DNA of 44,038 bases from Candidatus Gottesmanbacteria bacterium RIFCSPHIGHO2_01_FULL_46_14 (lineage in GTDB: Bacteria > Patescibacteriota > Microgenomatia > UBA10105 > UBA927). Made by a program: the position numbers and the translations under genes. The notes beneath the pieces are model-generated. The model had not been told where the DNA came from and made no database searches. It saw only the letters and a program-made list of their open reading frames with translations. Of this stretch, positions 23,713 to 32,833 are shown in pieces. Each line of letters opens with the position of its first letter. Positions within the stretch are counted from its first letter, which is position 1. Location of the stretch: assembly GCA_001780895.1 (NCBI GenBank), contig MFJJ01000033.1, forward strand, positions 1-44,038. The letters are read 5' to 3'.

Positions 23713-24152
23713 AACGATTTTTTATTATTCTTCTATTGCTCTTGACTGTGCGTGTGCCTGTATACGCAAATTATGTGCTTCCGTACCCTTCCTACATGCC
23801 CGGGCATACGCTATATAAGATTTCGCGAGTTCTTGACGACCTTAAGCGGTATTGGTATTGGGGCACGATTGCCCAGGCAAAATACCATCAAGGTCTTTCA
23901 GATAAATACCTCGTTGAGGCAAAAACGCTTTTTGAATATAAACAGTACCTGCTTGCGCTTGAGGCGCTCGTGCGATCTGACCAGCATTTTCCAAAAGGAA
24001 TACGAGAGTCGCGTGACGAGCATATTTCAGTCTTAACCAAGCTCAAGACCGAACTTCCGGAAGCGTTCGTCTGGCAGGATGAACATCAAGAACCACGTTC
24101 ATTAAACATTCATGAAGCACTTAACCGGTCCATGGGGATCCGCAATCAATAA
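23709..24152 (+). CDS. Secreted DUF5667-like small protein
   Basis: The ATG at 23709, in an ATGA overlap with the methyltransferase, opens a 147-residue protein with a clear signal peptide (MKRFFIILLLLL... VYA, cleavage expected after residue 20). The mature part starts LPYPSYMPGHTLYKISRVLDDL and continues with helical sequence KYHQGLSDKYLVEAKTLFEYKQY. This is the pattern of DUF5667-type proteins: a proline-rich 'P.SPLY..K...D' start, then helical hairpins. No anchor or catalytic residues are evident. A similar protein is encoded at 41367. The function is unknown; extracytoplasmic localisation is well supported. Confidence 0.72.
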   Translation: MKRFFIILLLLLTVRVPVYANYVLPYPSYMPGHTLYKISRVLDDLKRYWYWGTIAQAKYHQGLSDKYLVEAKTLFEYKQYLLALEALVRSDQHFPKGIRESRDEHISVLTKLKTELPEAFVWQDEHQEPRSLNIHEALNRSMGIRNQ

Positions 24153-25263
24153 ACTATTTATTATTCTCCTTTTGTGTGTACCCATTCTTAGTGTGGGAAG
24201 GGTAGTCGTGACTTCGTCTGGTGGATATTTTCGGCCGTATTATAACGATGGAATATACACACAGTTGGAAAACTTATTTAACAATTCACAATACCGACTA
24301 AAAAATCCAACTTCGATTATCGCCGATGAAATTGTATTTCGTTATGCTGCAGGAGCCTACATGCGTGGCGTTGACCCAATTCTTATTAACTCTGAACACA
24401 CGCCTCTGGGGAAATATATGATAGGAGCTTCGTATGTATTATTTAAAACAGATACACCGCTCATTCTGCTTTCCGGTGTGGCAGTCCTTGCGGCAATCTG
24501 GTGGCTTGGCCGATTAGTTCTTGGTAATACTACACAGGCGCTTGTCCCCGTAGCATTATTTTCTGTTGAACCATTATTTGTCAATCAATTTCGTTTCGTA
24601 CCGCTCCTCGATATTATTCAATTACCGTTTATTCTGTTGTCCTTAGTCGTTTTTTACCTGGAAACTAAAAAGAAGTATTTTTGGGCCACGATGATACTTG
24701 TAGGTCTGGTAGCTGCGACGAAATCGATTGTCCCTGCGGTTTTACTGTCTATTTGTTTTTTGTTCTATTTACTCCTTGCGAGAGACTATAAGCGCATCAA
24801 GATATTTATTGTAATGAGTCCATTGTCTGTTGGAGTTTTTACTCTCTCTTATCTTCGAACTTTTTTGAATGGATATTCGCTCAGTGACTTCGTTGGATTT
24901 CAAAAATGGATATTTCTGTATCAGCAAAGTAAATTGATACTTCCATTATCGTTCTGGCGACTCGTGATGTTAAATGAATGGCAGACGTGGTGGGGAGACC
25001 AGTCACTTCAGACCTCTAATGACTGGACAATCGTATGGCCACTCCTTATGATTCTCCCTTTTGTTTTTGTAATACTTTCGTACTTTCGCAAATTTACAAT
25101 GCCGGGCTTAGTTCGACTTCTTCTGTTGTGGATCCTTGTGTATGAGGCATTTTTATCAGTCGGTGCTGTAGTAACGAGATTTCTCTTGCCGCTCCTTCCT
25201 ATCCTCTATATTGTAGGAATCTATACGGTTCGGGAAATGTTTTTATCTAGAAAGCGTCTATGA
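24112..25263 (+). CDS. PMT/GT39-type membrane glycosyltransferase
   Basis: A 383-residue polytopic protein of the PMT (GT39) superfamily. ADEIVFRYAAGAYMRGVDP carries the acidic pair Asp72-Glu73, and NSEHTPLGKYMIG matches the H-P-P-L-G-K motif of protein mannosyltransferases. It differs from type A: the acidic pair follows a longer first loop and there is no large C-terminal tail. The only near-N-terminal start in frame is the ATG at 24112, which makes a 41-bp overlap with the preceding gene. The protein is shorter than classical PMTs. The acceptor is unknown. An ATGA overlap leads to the next gene. Confidence 0.78.
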   Translation: MKHLTGPWGSAINKLFIILLLCVPILSVGRVVVTSSGGYFRPYYNDGIYTQLENLFNNSQYRLKNPTSIIADEIVFRYAAGAYMRGVDPILINSEHTPLGKYMIGASYVLFKTDTPLILLSGVAVLAAIWWLGRLVLGNTTQALVPVALFSVEPLFVNQFRFVPLLDIIQLPFILLSLVVFYLETKKKYFWATMILVGLVAATKSIVPAVLLSICFLFYLLLARDYKRIKIFIVMSPLSVGVFTLSYLRTFLNGYSLSDFVGFQKWIFLYQQSKLILPLSFWRLVMLNEWQTWWGDQSLQTSNDWTIVWPLLMILPFVFVILSYFRKFTMPGLVRLLLLWILVYEAFLSVGAVVTRFLLPLLPILYIVGIYTVREMFLSRKRL

Positions 25264-26333
25264 AATTTATTTACATGTGTGCGCTCGTTGCCGTGGTGGT
25301 ATTAAGCTTCGGTTTTATAGATCCCAATTTTCCTTATCAACCGTTTCCGGAGTACTTTACCTATCTTCATTCACAAAGATTAGTCTCAACGACTATCTAC
25401 GTTGCCACTATTTGTGTCATGTTCGGATTTTATCTCAAGGTGTTGGTAGACGTCAGGCGGAATCGAATAAAACCATCTCAAGTTTGGCAATTGATTCTAT
25501 TGTCGGTTGTTATTCTGTTTTTTTCGTATCCTGCCGCGTTTACCTATGATATTTTTAATTACATAGCAACCGCTAAAGTAACATATTTGTACCACCAAAA
25601 CCCGTATCTCGTCATGCCGATTGAGATTCCCAACGAACCGATGCTTGCCTATATGCATGCGGCCAATAAAGTCGCTCTCTACGGAGGGTTCTGGATTTTT
25701 TTAACAGCAATTCCTCACGTTTTAGGATTGGGCAATATAATTCTCACTCTTGCCACATTTAAATTATTTATCGTTCTTTTTTACTTTTTGCTCCTTAAGC
25801 AATTAATTAATCTTTCTGACAACAAGATATGGACGCTTGCGTTTTTTGGACTCAATCCGCTCATTCTTCTTGAAACTGTGGTTAGTGCTCATAACGACGT
25901 TGTCATGATGTTTTTTGCCGTTTTTAGTTTTGCGCTTCTTCGGAAAAAACGATATTTTTTGTCGATTATTTTTTTCGTTCTTTCTATATGTATCAAGTAT
26001 TCGACAATACTGCTTCTACCGCTTATCCTCAAAAAATCTATGAATTGGCGATACGCCGCCATATTCATGTATATCGCGTTTTTACTCTCGCCGCTTCGGG
26101 AAGAGCTGTATGCGTGGTATTTTATTTGGGTATTGCCGTTTGTTGCCTTGATACCTGAGAGTCAACTTCTTGTCAATATCTCGCTCGCATTTTCATTTGG
26201 TCTCATGTTTCGGATTGCGCCGTATCTCTATACCTGGCGATGGGATGGGATAACGCCGATAATCAAACGGATCGTGTCATTTGTTCCACCGGCATTTGTT
26301 GCACTCTGGTATGGTTTCAGAAAAAAGAATTAA
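25260..26333 (+). CDS. GT87/MptA-like polytopic glycosyltransferase
   Basis: A 357-residue protein with about nine membrane segments. FTYDIFNYIATAKVTYLYHQ followed by NPY (Asp97, NPY 114-116) and LNPLILLETVVSAHNDVVMM resemble polyprenol-phosphomannose-dependent alpha-mannosyltransferases of the MptA/MptB kind and GT87. The HND motif near residue 210 is characteristic of that group. It is the second NPY-type GT-C gene in the window (the first is at 12461), but the two are not close relatives by eye. Mannose as donor is a family-based suggestion only. It starts in an ATGA overlap, and its end overlaps the next gene by 23 bp. Confidence 0.76.
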   Translation: MKFIYMCALVAVVVLSFGFIDPNFPYQPFPEYFTYLHSQRLVSTTIYVATICVMFGFYLKVLVDVRRNRIKPSQVWQLILLSVVILFFSYPAAFTYDIFNYIATAKVTYLYHQNPYLVMPIEIPNEPMLAYMHAANKVALYGGFWIFLTAIPHVLGLGNIILTLATFKLFIVLFYFLLLKQLINLSDNKIWTLAFFGLNPLILLETVVSAHNDVVMMFFAVFSFALLRKKRYFLSIIFFVLSICIKYSTILLLPLILKKSMNWRYAAIFMYIAFLLSPLREELYAWYFIWVLPFVALIPESQLLVNISLAFSFGLMFRIAPYLYTWRWDGITPIIKRIVSFVPPAFVALWYGFRKKN

Positions 26334-27747
26334 TATTTTTATCGTTACGTGCTGCTTTATTTTTTCCTGGTGGTTATTCGGGAAATCATTTGGATATGAT
26401 AATGTCAAGCATGCCTTTAGGATAGCCCGCAACGAGGTTGGCGATTTTGGGCTTCACCTGTCGATCATTCGCTCAATCTCATTAGGCAATAATTTTCCTC
26501 CCCAGTCTCCGTTTTTTCCGGGTAGACCATTGTCATATCACTGGGGGACTGATGTTTTTATCGGTATCCTTGAGAGGATTGGTGTTCCGATCGACTGGGC
26601 GATCAATGGAGTCAGTGCTGTCGGAATGACTATTCTTCTCTGGCAAATTTACGTTTTTTCGCAAATACTTTTTCGCCGTAAGCTCATAGGCTTAGCGTCA
26701 ATAGTGTTATTTCTTTTCCCCAGTACCCTTACGATCGTCAACTATCTTAGAGCACCAAGTAATATCTGGAGGCTCCCTGACTATATCGATAAGGGCCCCT
26801 TCGACGGTTCTTCTATTTCGATTTATCAGACCCTCAATCCGTATCTTAATCAAAGACATTTAGTTGTAGGACTGGCTATTGGTCTTTTTGTCATCAATTA
26901 TTTTCTGAGGAAAAAACCTATTTCGTCTCCCAAACTCATACTGCTTGGACTTCTCGTCGGTATGCTCTATAAAGTTCATAGTCTTATCGCTATTTCTACC
27001 GCCTCAATTATCTTTTTCCAGTGGTTGGTATTTCGGAAACAGTGGATAGTATTTTTTGTAATGACCTTATTGGTTTGGGTAACAATTGCCCTTTTCGAAG
27101 GCTTGCCAAAACCTCTGATTTCATTCTATTTTGGTTATCTCTCGACCGGCAACATACTTGCGTACTGGTGGATGAATATGGGATTAAGCCTCCCCTTTTT
27201 ACTTTTGGGTTTTTACATGGTTCCGAAAAAAGCAAGGCTGGTGTTTTTATCTTTCCTTCCTTTATTTATCATCGCCAATACCATACAACTGAGTTTTCGA
27301 ATAGAACACAATCACTCACTCATTAATTTTTTCTGGATTGTGGTTTCGACTATTGTCGCTTTTGTGTTAGTCAAAATTTTTGATCGATCGAAACTTGTTG
27401 CGGTTGTCCTTTTTGGATTTTTAATATCATCAGGGATTTTAAACCTCATGGCGGTTAAAAACGATTATCAGGCCTACTTTGACGATGGGCCACAACGGAT
27501 CAAAAAAAATACTGCGCCTAATGCTATATTTTTAACGACTCGCTCACTTTATGACCCCGCAGCTTTGGCGGGGCGGTTCACGTATGTTGGTCCGTCGTAT
27601 TACCTTGAGGTTATGGGCATAGATTACCAGGAACGTGCGCAATTTGCCGCTGATTTTTATAAGAATTCCCAGTTGTTCGCCCAAGAAGCCAGGGAGCGAG
27701 GGATTGATTATTATATATTGCCAGACGGCTCGATTCACGCGTTATGA
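26311..27747 (+). CDS. Polytopic GT-C-like membrane protein, family unassigned
   Basis: The ATG at 26311 gives 478 residues and fits the first membrane segment; the track's TTG at 26281 is deeper in the preceding gene. The first extracytoplasmic loop has DFGLHLSIIRSIS and FPGRPLSYHWGTDVFIG, an Asp/His-rich pattern seen in large GT-C-like membrane proteins. A long loop with SSISIYQTLNPYLNQRHLVV follows. The last ~60 residues are soluble (IFLTTRSLYDPAALAGRFTY). I cannot place it in a named family with confidence. Context and topology suggest a lipid-linked-sugar glycosyltransferase. It overlaps both neighbours. Confidence 0.68.
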   Translation: MVSEKRINIFIVTCCFIFSWWLFGKSFGYDNVKHAFRIARNEVGDFGLHLSIIRSISLGNNFPPQSPFFPGRPLSYHWGTDVFIGILERIGVPIDWAINGVSAVGMTILLWQIYVFSQILFRRKLIGLASIVLFLFPSTLTIVNYLRAPSNIWRLPDYIDKGPFDGSSISIYQTLNPYLNQRHLVVGLAIGLFVINYFLRKKPISSPKLILLGLLVGMLYKVHSLIAISTASIIFFQWLVFRKQWIVFFVMTLLVWVTIALFEGLPKPLISFYFGYLSTGNILAYWWMNMGLSLPFLLLGFYMVPKKARLVFLSFLPLFIIANTIQLSFRIEHNHSLINFFWIVVSTIVAFVLVKIFDRSKLVAVVLFGFLISSGILNLMAVKNDYQAYFDDGPQRIKKNTAPNAIFLTTRSLYDPAALAGRFTYVGPSYYLEVMGIDYQERAQFAADFYKNSQLFAQEARERGIDYYILPDGSIHAL

Positions 27748-29189
27748 AATTACTAATTCTTCTTATCATCTCTATCTTCGCGGTACGCTACCTTTTGTTA
27801 CCTGGATTTATTCCTACTCACGATGGAGAATATCACATCATTCGATTTTGGCAGTTTGAAAATGAGATCCGTGCCGGGGATTATTTTCCCATCTGGGCTC
27901 CGGATCTTAACTCCGGATACGGATTGCCTCTGTTTTATTATCATTACCCGATGCCAAATTATTTTGGTGTTCTATTTCACCAGTTTGGTTTTTCGTATAC
28001 GGATTCCTTCAAGCTCGTACTTGCGACATTTTATATACTAGCGGTCCTCTTTTTTTACTTGTGGTCACGCAGTTTTTGGGGCACTATTCTATTTGCCTGG
28101 ACGCCCTACTGGTTTGTTAATCTTTTTGTCCGGGGATCAATCGGCGAAGTTATGGCAAGTGCGGGTTTTGCGTTTGTCCTTTGGACAAACGCTTCTCGCC
28201 GCAATATCCTTATCTCGCTGGGTGTTGCTTTTATTATCCTCTCGCACAACATTGCTGCGATGCTATTTGTCCCTATTGTTCTTTTATTAAATTTTCGATC
28301 AACGATTGTTGGAATACTACTGGCTGCGTATTTTTGGTTACCTGCAATTTTTTCCCGAGACTTCGTTTTGGGTCTAACAAGCGTTAATCTTTATGATCAT
28401 TTTTCCGAAATTTCCCAGCTGCTCATTCCATCATGGGGAACTGGATTTTCCCAACCTGGTGCTCCGTATAATGAAATGTCCCAACAGCTCGGATTAGGTT
28501 CAATCCTCGTTGGATTTGCCACAATACCGCGGTCGTTTATTCTCGTTCTTATAGCGTTCATGACTACAGCTGGTTCTCGGTTCATATGGAACACGTTACC
28601 ATTTCTGCAATTGGTTCAATATCCGTGGAGAATTTTGATGTTAGTTCCCTTTGTCGTTGGATACCTTGCCAGAAAAATGTCTGGGCGATTTGCAATGATC
28701 GTTGCCGCCATTTCCGTTCTTGCGGCTTTGCCCTATACAAAACCAGTCGTTTATGAACCGAGGGATGATCAATATTATTTATCCCGCAGGGAATTTACCG
28801 ACGGCACCTCGTCTTTGGGTAATAGCATGTCGACAGTTTGGTCACCATGGAAACAGGAGCGTACGAAAGAAAAAATTGAGATAGTCAGTGGCGAAGGAAA
28901 ACTTGAGATGCATGAACTCCTCCCAACGCGTTTGAGTTTCGCGGTCAATGCATCAACTCCCGTCACAGTAAGGATAAATACCGTGTACTTTCCGGGATGG
29001 GAAATCCAGCAACGTGGCCATTGGAGTCCGCTCGTCCCAGATCAAAATGGTCTCATGAGCGTAGAACTTTCGGCTGGAACAAGCCAAATACGAGTCGAAC
29101 TTCATAACACAGCGCTTCGAAAGGGAGCACTCATCGTCTCTCTTATTAGCTTCATTTGGGTGCTCGGATCAGGTATACTCAAGAGATGA
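27744..29189 (+). CDS. PTPS-related-domain membrane protein (PF10131-like), GT-C type
   Basis: A 481-residue protein with GFIPTHDGEYHIIRFWQF (His26-Asp27-Gly28), FPIWAPDLNSGYGLPLFYY and LFVRGSIGEVMASAGFAFVLW. It is the third member of this family here, after 9467 and 20689. The terminal module VYFPGWEIQQRGHWSPLVPD keeps the PGW core but lacks the VDG-xx-VPIEFQD stretch of the other two, so it is the most divergent copy. It has about ten membrane segments. The start is an ATGA overlap, and the stop overlaps the next start in ATGA. Biochemical role unknown; extracytoplasmic glycan transfer is inferred. Confidence 0.83.
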   Translation: MKLLILLIISIFAVRYLLLPGFIPTHDGEYHIIRFWQFENEIRAGDYFPIWAPDLNSGYGLPLFYYHYPMPNYFGVLFHQFGFSYTDSFKLVLATFYILAVLFFYLWSRSFWGTILFAWTPYWFVNLFVRGSIGEVMASAGFAFVLWTNASRRNILISLGVAFIILSHNIAAMLFVPIVLLLNFRSTIVGILLAAYFWLPAIFSRDFVLGLTSVNLYDHFSEISQLLIPSWGTGFSQPGAPYNEMSQQLGLGSILVGFATIPRSFILVLIAFMTTAGSRFIWNTLPFLQLVQYPWRILMLVPFVVGYLARKMSGRFAMIVAAISVLAALPYTKPVVYEPRDDQYYLSRREFTDGTSSLGNSMSTVWSPWKQERTKEKIEIVSGEGKLEMHELLPTRLSFAVNASTPVTVRINTVYFPGWEIQQRGHWSPLVPDQNGLMSVELSAGTSQIRVELHNTALRKGALIVSLISFIWVLGSGILKR

Positions 29190-30196
29190 ATATCGCCATA
29201 GATACGTCGCCACTCAATTCCGGTCATAAAGTCCGGGGAGTCGGAAAATACACAAAGCTCCTTATTGAGTCGTTAAAAAAGTACGAATCACAACATTCGT
29301 ATACTTTAATTGAACGAGGGCAAAAAGTACCCAATAATGTTGATTTAGTTCACTATCCTTATTTCGACCCATTTTTTTTGACGTTGCCCCTCATTACGGC
29401 TAAACCAACTGTGATTACAGTTCACGATCTGATACCTCTTGTATTTCCTGACAAATTTCCCAGAGGCCTCCGGGGAGAATTAAAATGGAATATTCAGCGA
29501 CTTGCTTTACGAAATGCCAAAAAAATCATTACAGATTCCCAAAATTCAAAGCGGGATATAGTAAAAATCGTTGGGACTCCCGAGCGAAAAATTTCTGTCG
29601 TTCATTTAGCTCCCGATCCGGCAATTATTGCTGGATCAGCCAAAAGTAGCAAACCAGAGCGATTCTTTATCTATGTTGGGGATCTCAATTGGAACAAAAA
29701 TATACATGGGCTATTGGAGGGTTTTTCTCGGGTACAGACTGGAATAAAATTGATGATTGTAGGTCAGGCGTTTCTTAATAAGAATCTGTCTGAAGCAATC
29801 GCCGTTCGCGAGTACGTAATAAAACTTGGTATTGATGATAGGGTTAGGTTTTTTGGTTACGTTTCAGATGAAAAACTTGGCGTGTTATATGCGTCGTCTC
29901 TGGGGTGCATGCTGCCTTCGTTTTATGAAGGATTTGGACTCCCGGTTCTTGAGGCAATGGCCTGTGGAACGCCGGTTATTGTGAGTCACGGATCCAGTCT
30001 TGATGAGATTGCGGGGCCAGCCTTCCGTGTGGATCCCGCCAATCCCGATACGATAACCGATGCATGTACAAAATTAGCCAATGTATCTCGTCAGGAGAGA
30101 AGTACTATCGTTGAAAAAGGGCGTGTTTGGTCGGCAGAATTTACCTGGGAAAAAGTTGCGCAAAATACTGTACGCGTGTATGAATCGTGTATATGA
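29186..30196 (+). CDS. GT4 family glycosyltransferase (GT-B fold)
   Basis: Started at the ATG at 29186 (ATGA overlap, 336 residues), since MNIAIDTSPLNS is a typical GT4 N-terminus; the track's TTG start adds ten residues from the previous gene. The glycine-rich acceptor loop is KVRGVGKYTKLLIESL. TVITVHDLIPLVFP, FFIYVGDLNWNKNIHGLLEGF and LPSFYEGFGLPVLEAMACGT carry the nucleotide-sugar-binding E-x7-E motif. It is a cytoplasmic enzyme that adds a sugar, often mannose or a related hexose, to a growing lipid-linked oligosaccharide. It begins the cytoplasmic assembly part of the run. Confidence 0.87.
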   Translation: MNIAIDTSPLNSGHKVRGVGKYTKLLIESLKKYESQHSYTLIERGQKVPNNVDLVHYPYFDPFFLTLPLITAKPTVITVHDLIPLVFPDKFPRGLRGELKWNIQRLALRNAKKIITDSQNSKRDIVKIVGTPERKISVVHLAPDPAIIAGSAKSSKPERFFIYVGDLNWNKNIHGLLEGFSRVQTGIKLMIVGQAFLNKNLSEAIAVREYVIKLGIDDRVRFFGYVSDEKLGVLYASSLGCMLPSFYEGFGLPVLEAMACGTPVIVSHGSSLDEIAGPAFRVDPANPDTITDACTKLANVSRQERSTIVEKGRVWSAEFTWEKVAQNTVRVYESCI

Positions 30197-30879
30197 AGAA
30201 AGTTTCTATTATCATTCCGGTATACAACGAAGCTCGTACTATAGATCTCATCATACCCAAAGTGCTCGCCGCTCATATTTCGGGTTGGACAAAGGAAGTT
30301 ATCGTTATCGATGATGGGTCTACCGACGGAACTGCCGATAAACTTGGGCGTTGGAAACGACAGTGCCGAATTTTTTTTGAGAGGCCAAATAGAGGAAAGG
30401 GAGCAGCTGTTACTGTTGGGTTAAAACACGCAACGGGAGATGTGATTCTTATTCAAGACGCTGATTTAGAATATGATCCGGCAGATTACCCCAAGTTATT
30501 GTCTCCATTTGATAATGCGCATGTGAATGTTGTCTATGGTTCTCGGTTTCTTGGTCCGCACTTATCAACCATGCTTGTCTACGAATTGGGAAATAAGTTT
30601 GTTACGCTTATGACGAATATTTTATTTAATACCAATATTACAGATATGGAAACCGGATATAAGGCATTCCGCCGGAGTGTGTTGGGTGGTCTCTTGCCGC
30701 TTCGGGCAAAGCGGTTCGATTTGGAGCCAGAGTTGTCAGCAAAGTTTTTAAAACTAGGGCTTCAAATATATGAAGTCCCCATTTCGTATTTCGGTCGTAA
30801 ATTTTCAGAGGGAAAAAAACTTACGTGGCGCGATGGAGTCATTGCGCTCTGGACACTTTTGTGGCTTAGATTCTTTTAG
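30193..30879 (+). CDS. DPM1-like GT2 polyprenyl-phosphate sugar synthase
   Basis: A 228-residue protein from the ATG at 30193 (MKKVSIIIPVYNEARTI). VIVIDDGSTDGTADKL, RPNRGKGAAVTVGLKHATGD and IQDADLEYDPADYPKLL are the classic dolichyl/undecaprenyl-phosphate mannose or glucose synthase motifs, with the metal site in QDADLEYDP. DMETGYKAFRR is also diagnostic. There are no C-terminal membrane helices. It probably transfers a sugar from an NDP-sugar to a polyprenyl phosphate, making the donor used by GT-C enzymes on the other side of the membrane. The start is an ATGA overlap with the GT4 gene. Confidence 0.87.
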   Translation: MKKVSIIIPVYNEARTIDLIIPKVLAAHISGWTKEVIVIDDGSTDGTADKLGRWKRQCRIFFERPNRGKGAAVTVGLKHATGDVILIQDADLEYDPADYPKLLSPFDNAHVNVVYGSRFLGPHLSTMLVYELGNKFVTLMTNILFNTNITDMETGYKAFRRSVLGGLLPLRAKRFDLEPELSAKFLKLGLQIYEVPISYFGRKFSEGKKLTWRDGVIALWTLLWLRFF

Positions 30880-30881
30880 TT

Positions 30882-31586
30882 ATGGACTTTACCCTTATCC
30901 TTCCTTGTTATAATGAATCAGAGCATCTGGTTGCAAGTATTGAATTTATATTCCGGGTGCTTCGCCTGAGCCGTTTTACGTATGAAGTTCTGCTTATAGA
31001 TGATGCGAGTACCGACGGAACGCAAAAAATTATCGCAAAAGTCATACGGCGATATCAAAACGTTCGAGCCTTCTATCATAAACAAAACATGGGAAGAGGT
31101 TTCACCGTTAGCGAAGGCATTCGATTAGCGCGATCGAAGATAGTTGGATATATTGATGTAGACTGTGAGGTGTCACCTGTATATATTCCATTATTTGTTG
31201 ATACAATAATGCAAAACCACGCAGATATTGTTGTTGCCCATCGCTTTTATCTTTTTCATATTAATTTTCGAAGTATTATACGAACGATCTCGAGCAGGCT
31301 TTATGCCTGGCTTGTAGATTTGTTGCTTCCCATGCCTATTGGTGATACGGAGGCTGGATATAAATTTTTTAACCGTAGGAAAATAATAGGGATTTTAGAT
31401 ATAACGGAAGATCGCCGGTGGTTTTGGGACACAGAAATTTTGGCAAGGAGTAAAGGGCGTCTTATTGTACAAGAAATACCTGTGTTCTATTCCCGAAATC
31501 TTAATAAAACGTCCACCGTACACTTGGTACGTGACAGTATAAAACATCTTGTTTCATTGATTGCCTACAGAATGAAGTTTATATGA
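30882..31586 (+). CDS. DPM1-like GT2 glycosyltransferase, variant metal motif
   Basis: A 234-residue relative of the preceding protein: DFTLILPCYNESEHL, VLLIDDASTDGTQKII, and MGRGFTVSEGIRLARSK in place of RGKGAAV. The metal-site strand reads GYIDVDCEVSP rather than QDADLEYDP, keeping acidic residues but with a cysteine. DTEAGYKFFNRR matches the downstream conserved block. Probably another polyprenyl-phosphate sugar synthase with a different sugar. It starts 2 bp after the previous stop and overlaps the flippase by 4 bp (ATGA). Confidence 0.82.
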   Translation: MDFTLILPCYNESEHLVASIEFIFRVLRLSRFTYEVLLIDDASTDGTQKIIAKVIRRYQNVRAFYHKQNMGRGFTVSEGIRLARSKIVGYIDVDCEVSPVYIPLFVDTIMQNHADIVVAHRFYLFHINFRSIIRTISSRLYAWLVDLLLPMPIGDTEAGYKFFNRRKIIGILDITEDRRWFWDTEILARSKGRLIVQEIPVFYSRNLNKTSTVHLVRDSIKHLVSLIAYRMKFI

Positions 31587-32833
31587 AAAGAATTTTTTCG
31601 TATTTCAAAAATGACCGAACGGTAAAATCAGCGACACTCATGGTCGGTGGACACGGACTGGCTAACATCGGAGCCTATTTGTATCACCTCTTTATGGGTC
31701 GCCTCCTTGTGCCGAATGACTACGGGGCACTTCAGAGTCTTATTTCGCTTTCAAATTTATTAAACGTCCCCATAGCTTCCATGAATACGGTTGTAGCCAA
31801 GTTCGTGTCGAGATATGTGGGTCGCGACGAACCGCAAAAAATCGCCTCCCTGTATTATCAGTTGAGAAAACTATTTTTTATATTTTTGATTATCGGAGGA
31901 ACGGTGTTCCTTCTTTTTTCAGATATGATCATGAATTTTCTCCATCTGGATTCGTGGGTAAATGTACTCATTTTAGATATCGCTCTTTTTTTTGGTCTTG
32001 TTAATTTTCTTAACCGGGGAGTGCTTCAGGGGTTATCGCTTTTTGTTCCTCTCACGATCACTCAGTTTATCGAAGCCTTTGGAAAATTCTTTTTTGGTGT
32101 TGTGGCGGTCGTATTGGGTTTGCGTATACCGGGGGCGTTCGGAGCATTTGTACTTGTGATGTTTATTTCCTACGCATATATGATCCGTGTTCTTCATGGA
32201 AAATTAGGTACATTCACTCCACAATCCCTGCCCCTCCGGGAAATGGGTAGATACGCAATTCCCTCTGGTCTTATGACGATTGGGATTACTGCTCTTTACA
32301 ATACAGATGTAGTGTTGGTTCGTCATTTTATGACGGGGTATGAAGCGGGCCTCTATGCTGGGCTGTCGGTTTTAGGTAAAATCATTTTTTTCGGTACGGC
32401 TCCGGTGACAACAGTTATGTTTCCGCTTGTTTCTGAAGCGCACGCGAGAGGAGAGGCATTTCATAGGATATTCCTGTTGAGTTTGTTTTTTCTTTTGGGA
32501 ATTGCAGGAACTACAACACTGATTTTTGCTTTGGTTCCGACGTTGGCTATGAAGGCGCTCATAGGAGCCCAGTATTTAGATGCAGTTCCGTATCTTACTA
32601 CATTCAGTATTTTTATATCATTATGCGCCGTTATTTATCTTTTTGTTAATTTTTTTCTTTCGATCCATAAAACGCGATCAGTGTATGTTGTGCTTCTGGC
32701 AGCATTAATTCAGGCAGTTGCAATTTGGTTTTTTCATCCCACTATATGGGCAGTTATTTCTATTTCTCTTACCGTAACCACGATATGCGCAGTTCTTTTG
32801 ACGCTTTATTATATCTATGTCGCGCGTTCCTAA
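31583..32833 (+). CDS. Wzx-like oligosaccharide flippase (MOP superfamily)
   Basis: A 416-residue protein with about twelve hydrophobic segments. The N-terminal GHGLANIGAYLYHLFMGRLLVPNDYGALQSL pattern (membrane helix, then 'GR.L.P.dyG...sl') is typical of polysaccharide flippases. LYNTDVVLVRHFMTGYEAGLY AGLS-type sequence opens the second half, as in MATE/Wzx folds. It would turn lipid-linked oligosaccharides to the outer leaflet, where the GT-C enzymes act. The gene lies among cytoplasmic transferases, as expected of a Wzx gene. ATGA overlap at the start and 17-bp overlap with the next gene. Confidence 0.85.
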   Translation: MKRIFSYFKNDRTVKSATLMVGGHGLANIGAYLYHLFMGRLLVPNDYGALQSLISLSNLLNVPIASMNTVVAKFVSRYVGRDEPQKIASLYYQLRKLFFIFLIIGGTVFLLFSDMIMNFLHLDSWVNVLILDIALFFGLVNFLNRGVLQGLSLFVPLTITQFIEAFGKFFFGVVAVVLGLRIPGAFGAFVLVMFISYAYMIRVLHGKLGTFTPQSLPLREMGRYAIPSGLMTIGITALYNTDVVLVRHFMTGYEAGLYAGLSVLGKIIFFGTAPVTTVMFPLVSEAHARGEAFHRIFLLSLFFLLGIAGTTTLIFALVPTLAMKALIGAQYLDAVPYLTTFSIFISLCAVIYLFVNFFLSIHKTRSVYVVLLAALIQAVAIWFFHPTIWAVISISLTVTTICAVLLTLYYIYVARS

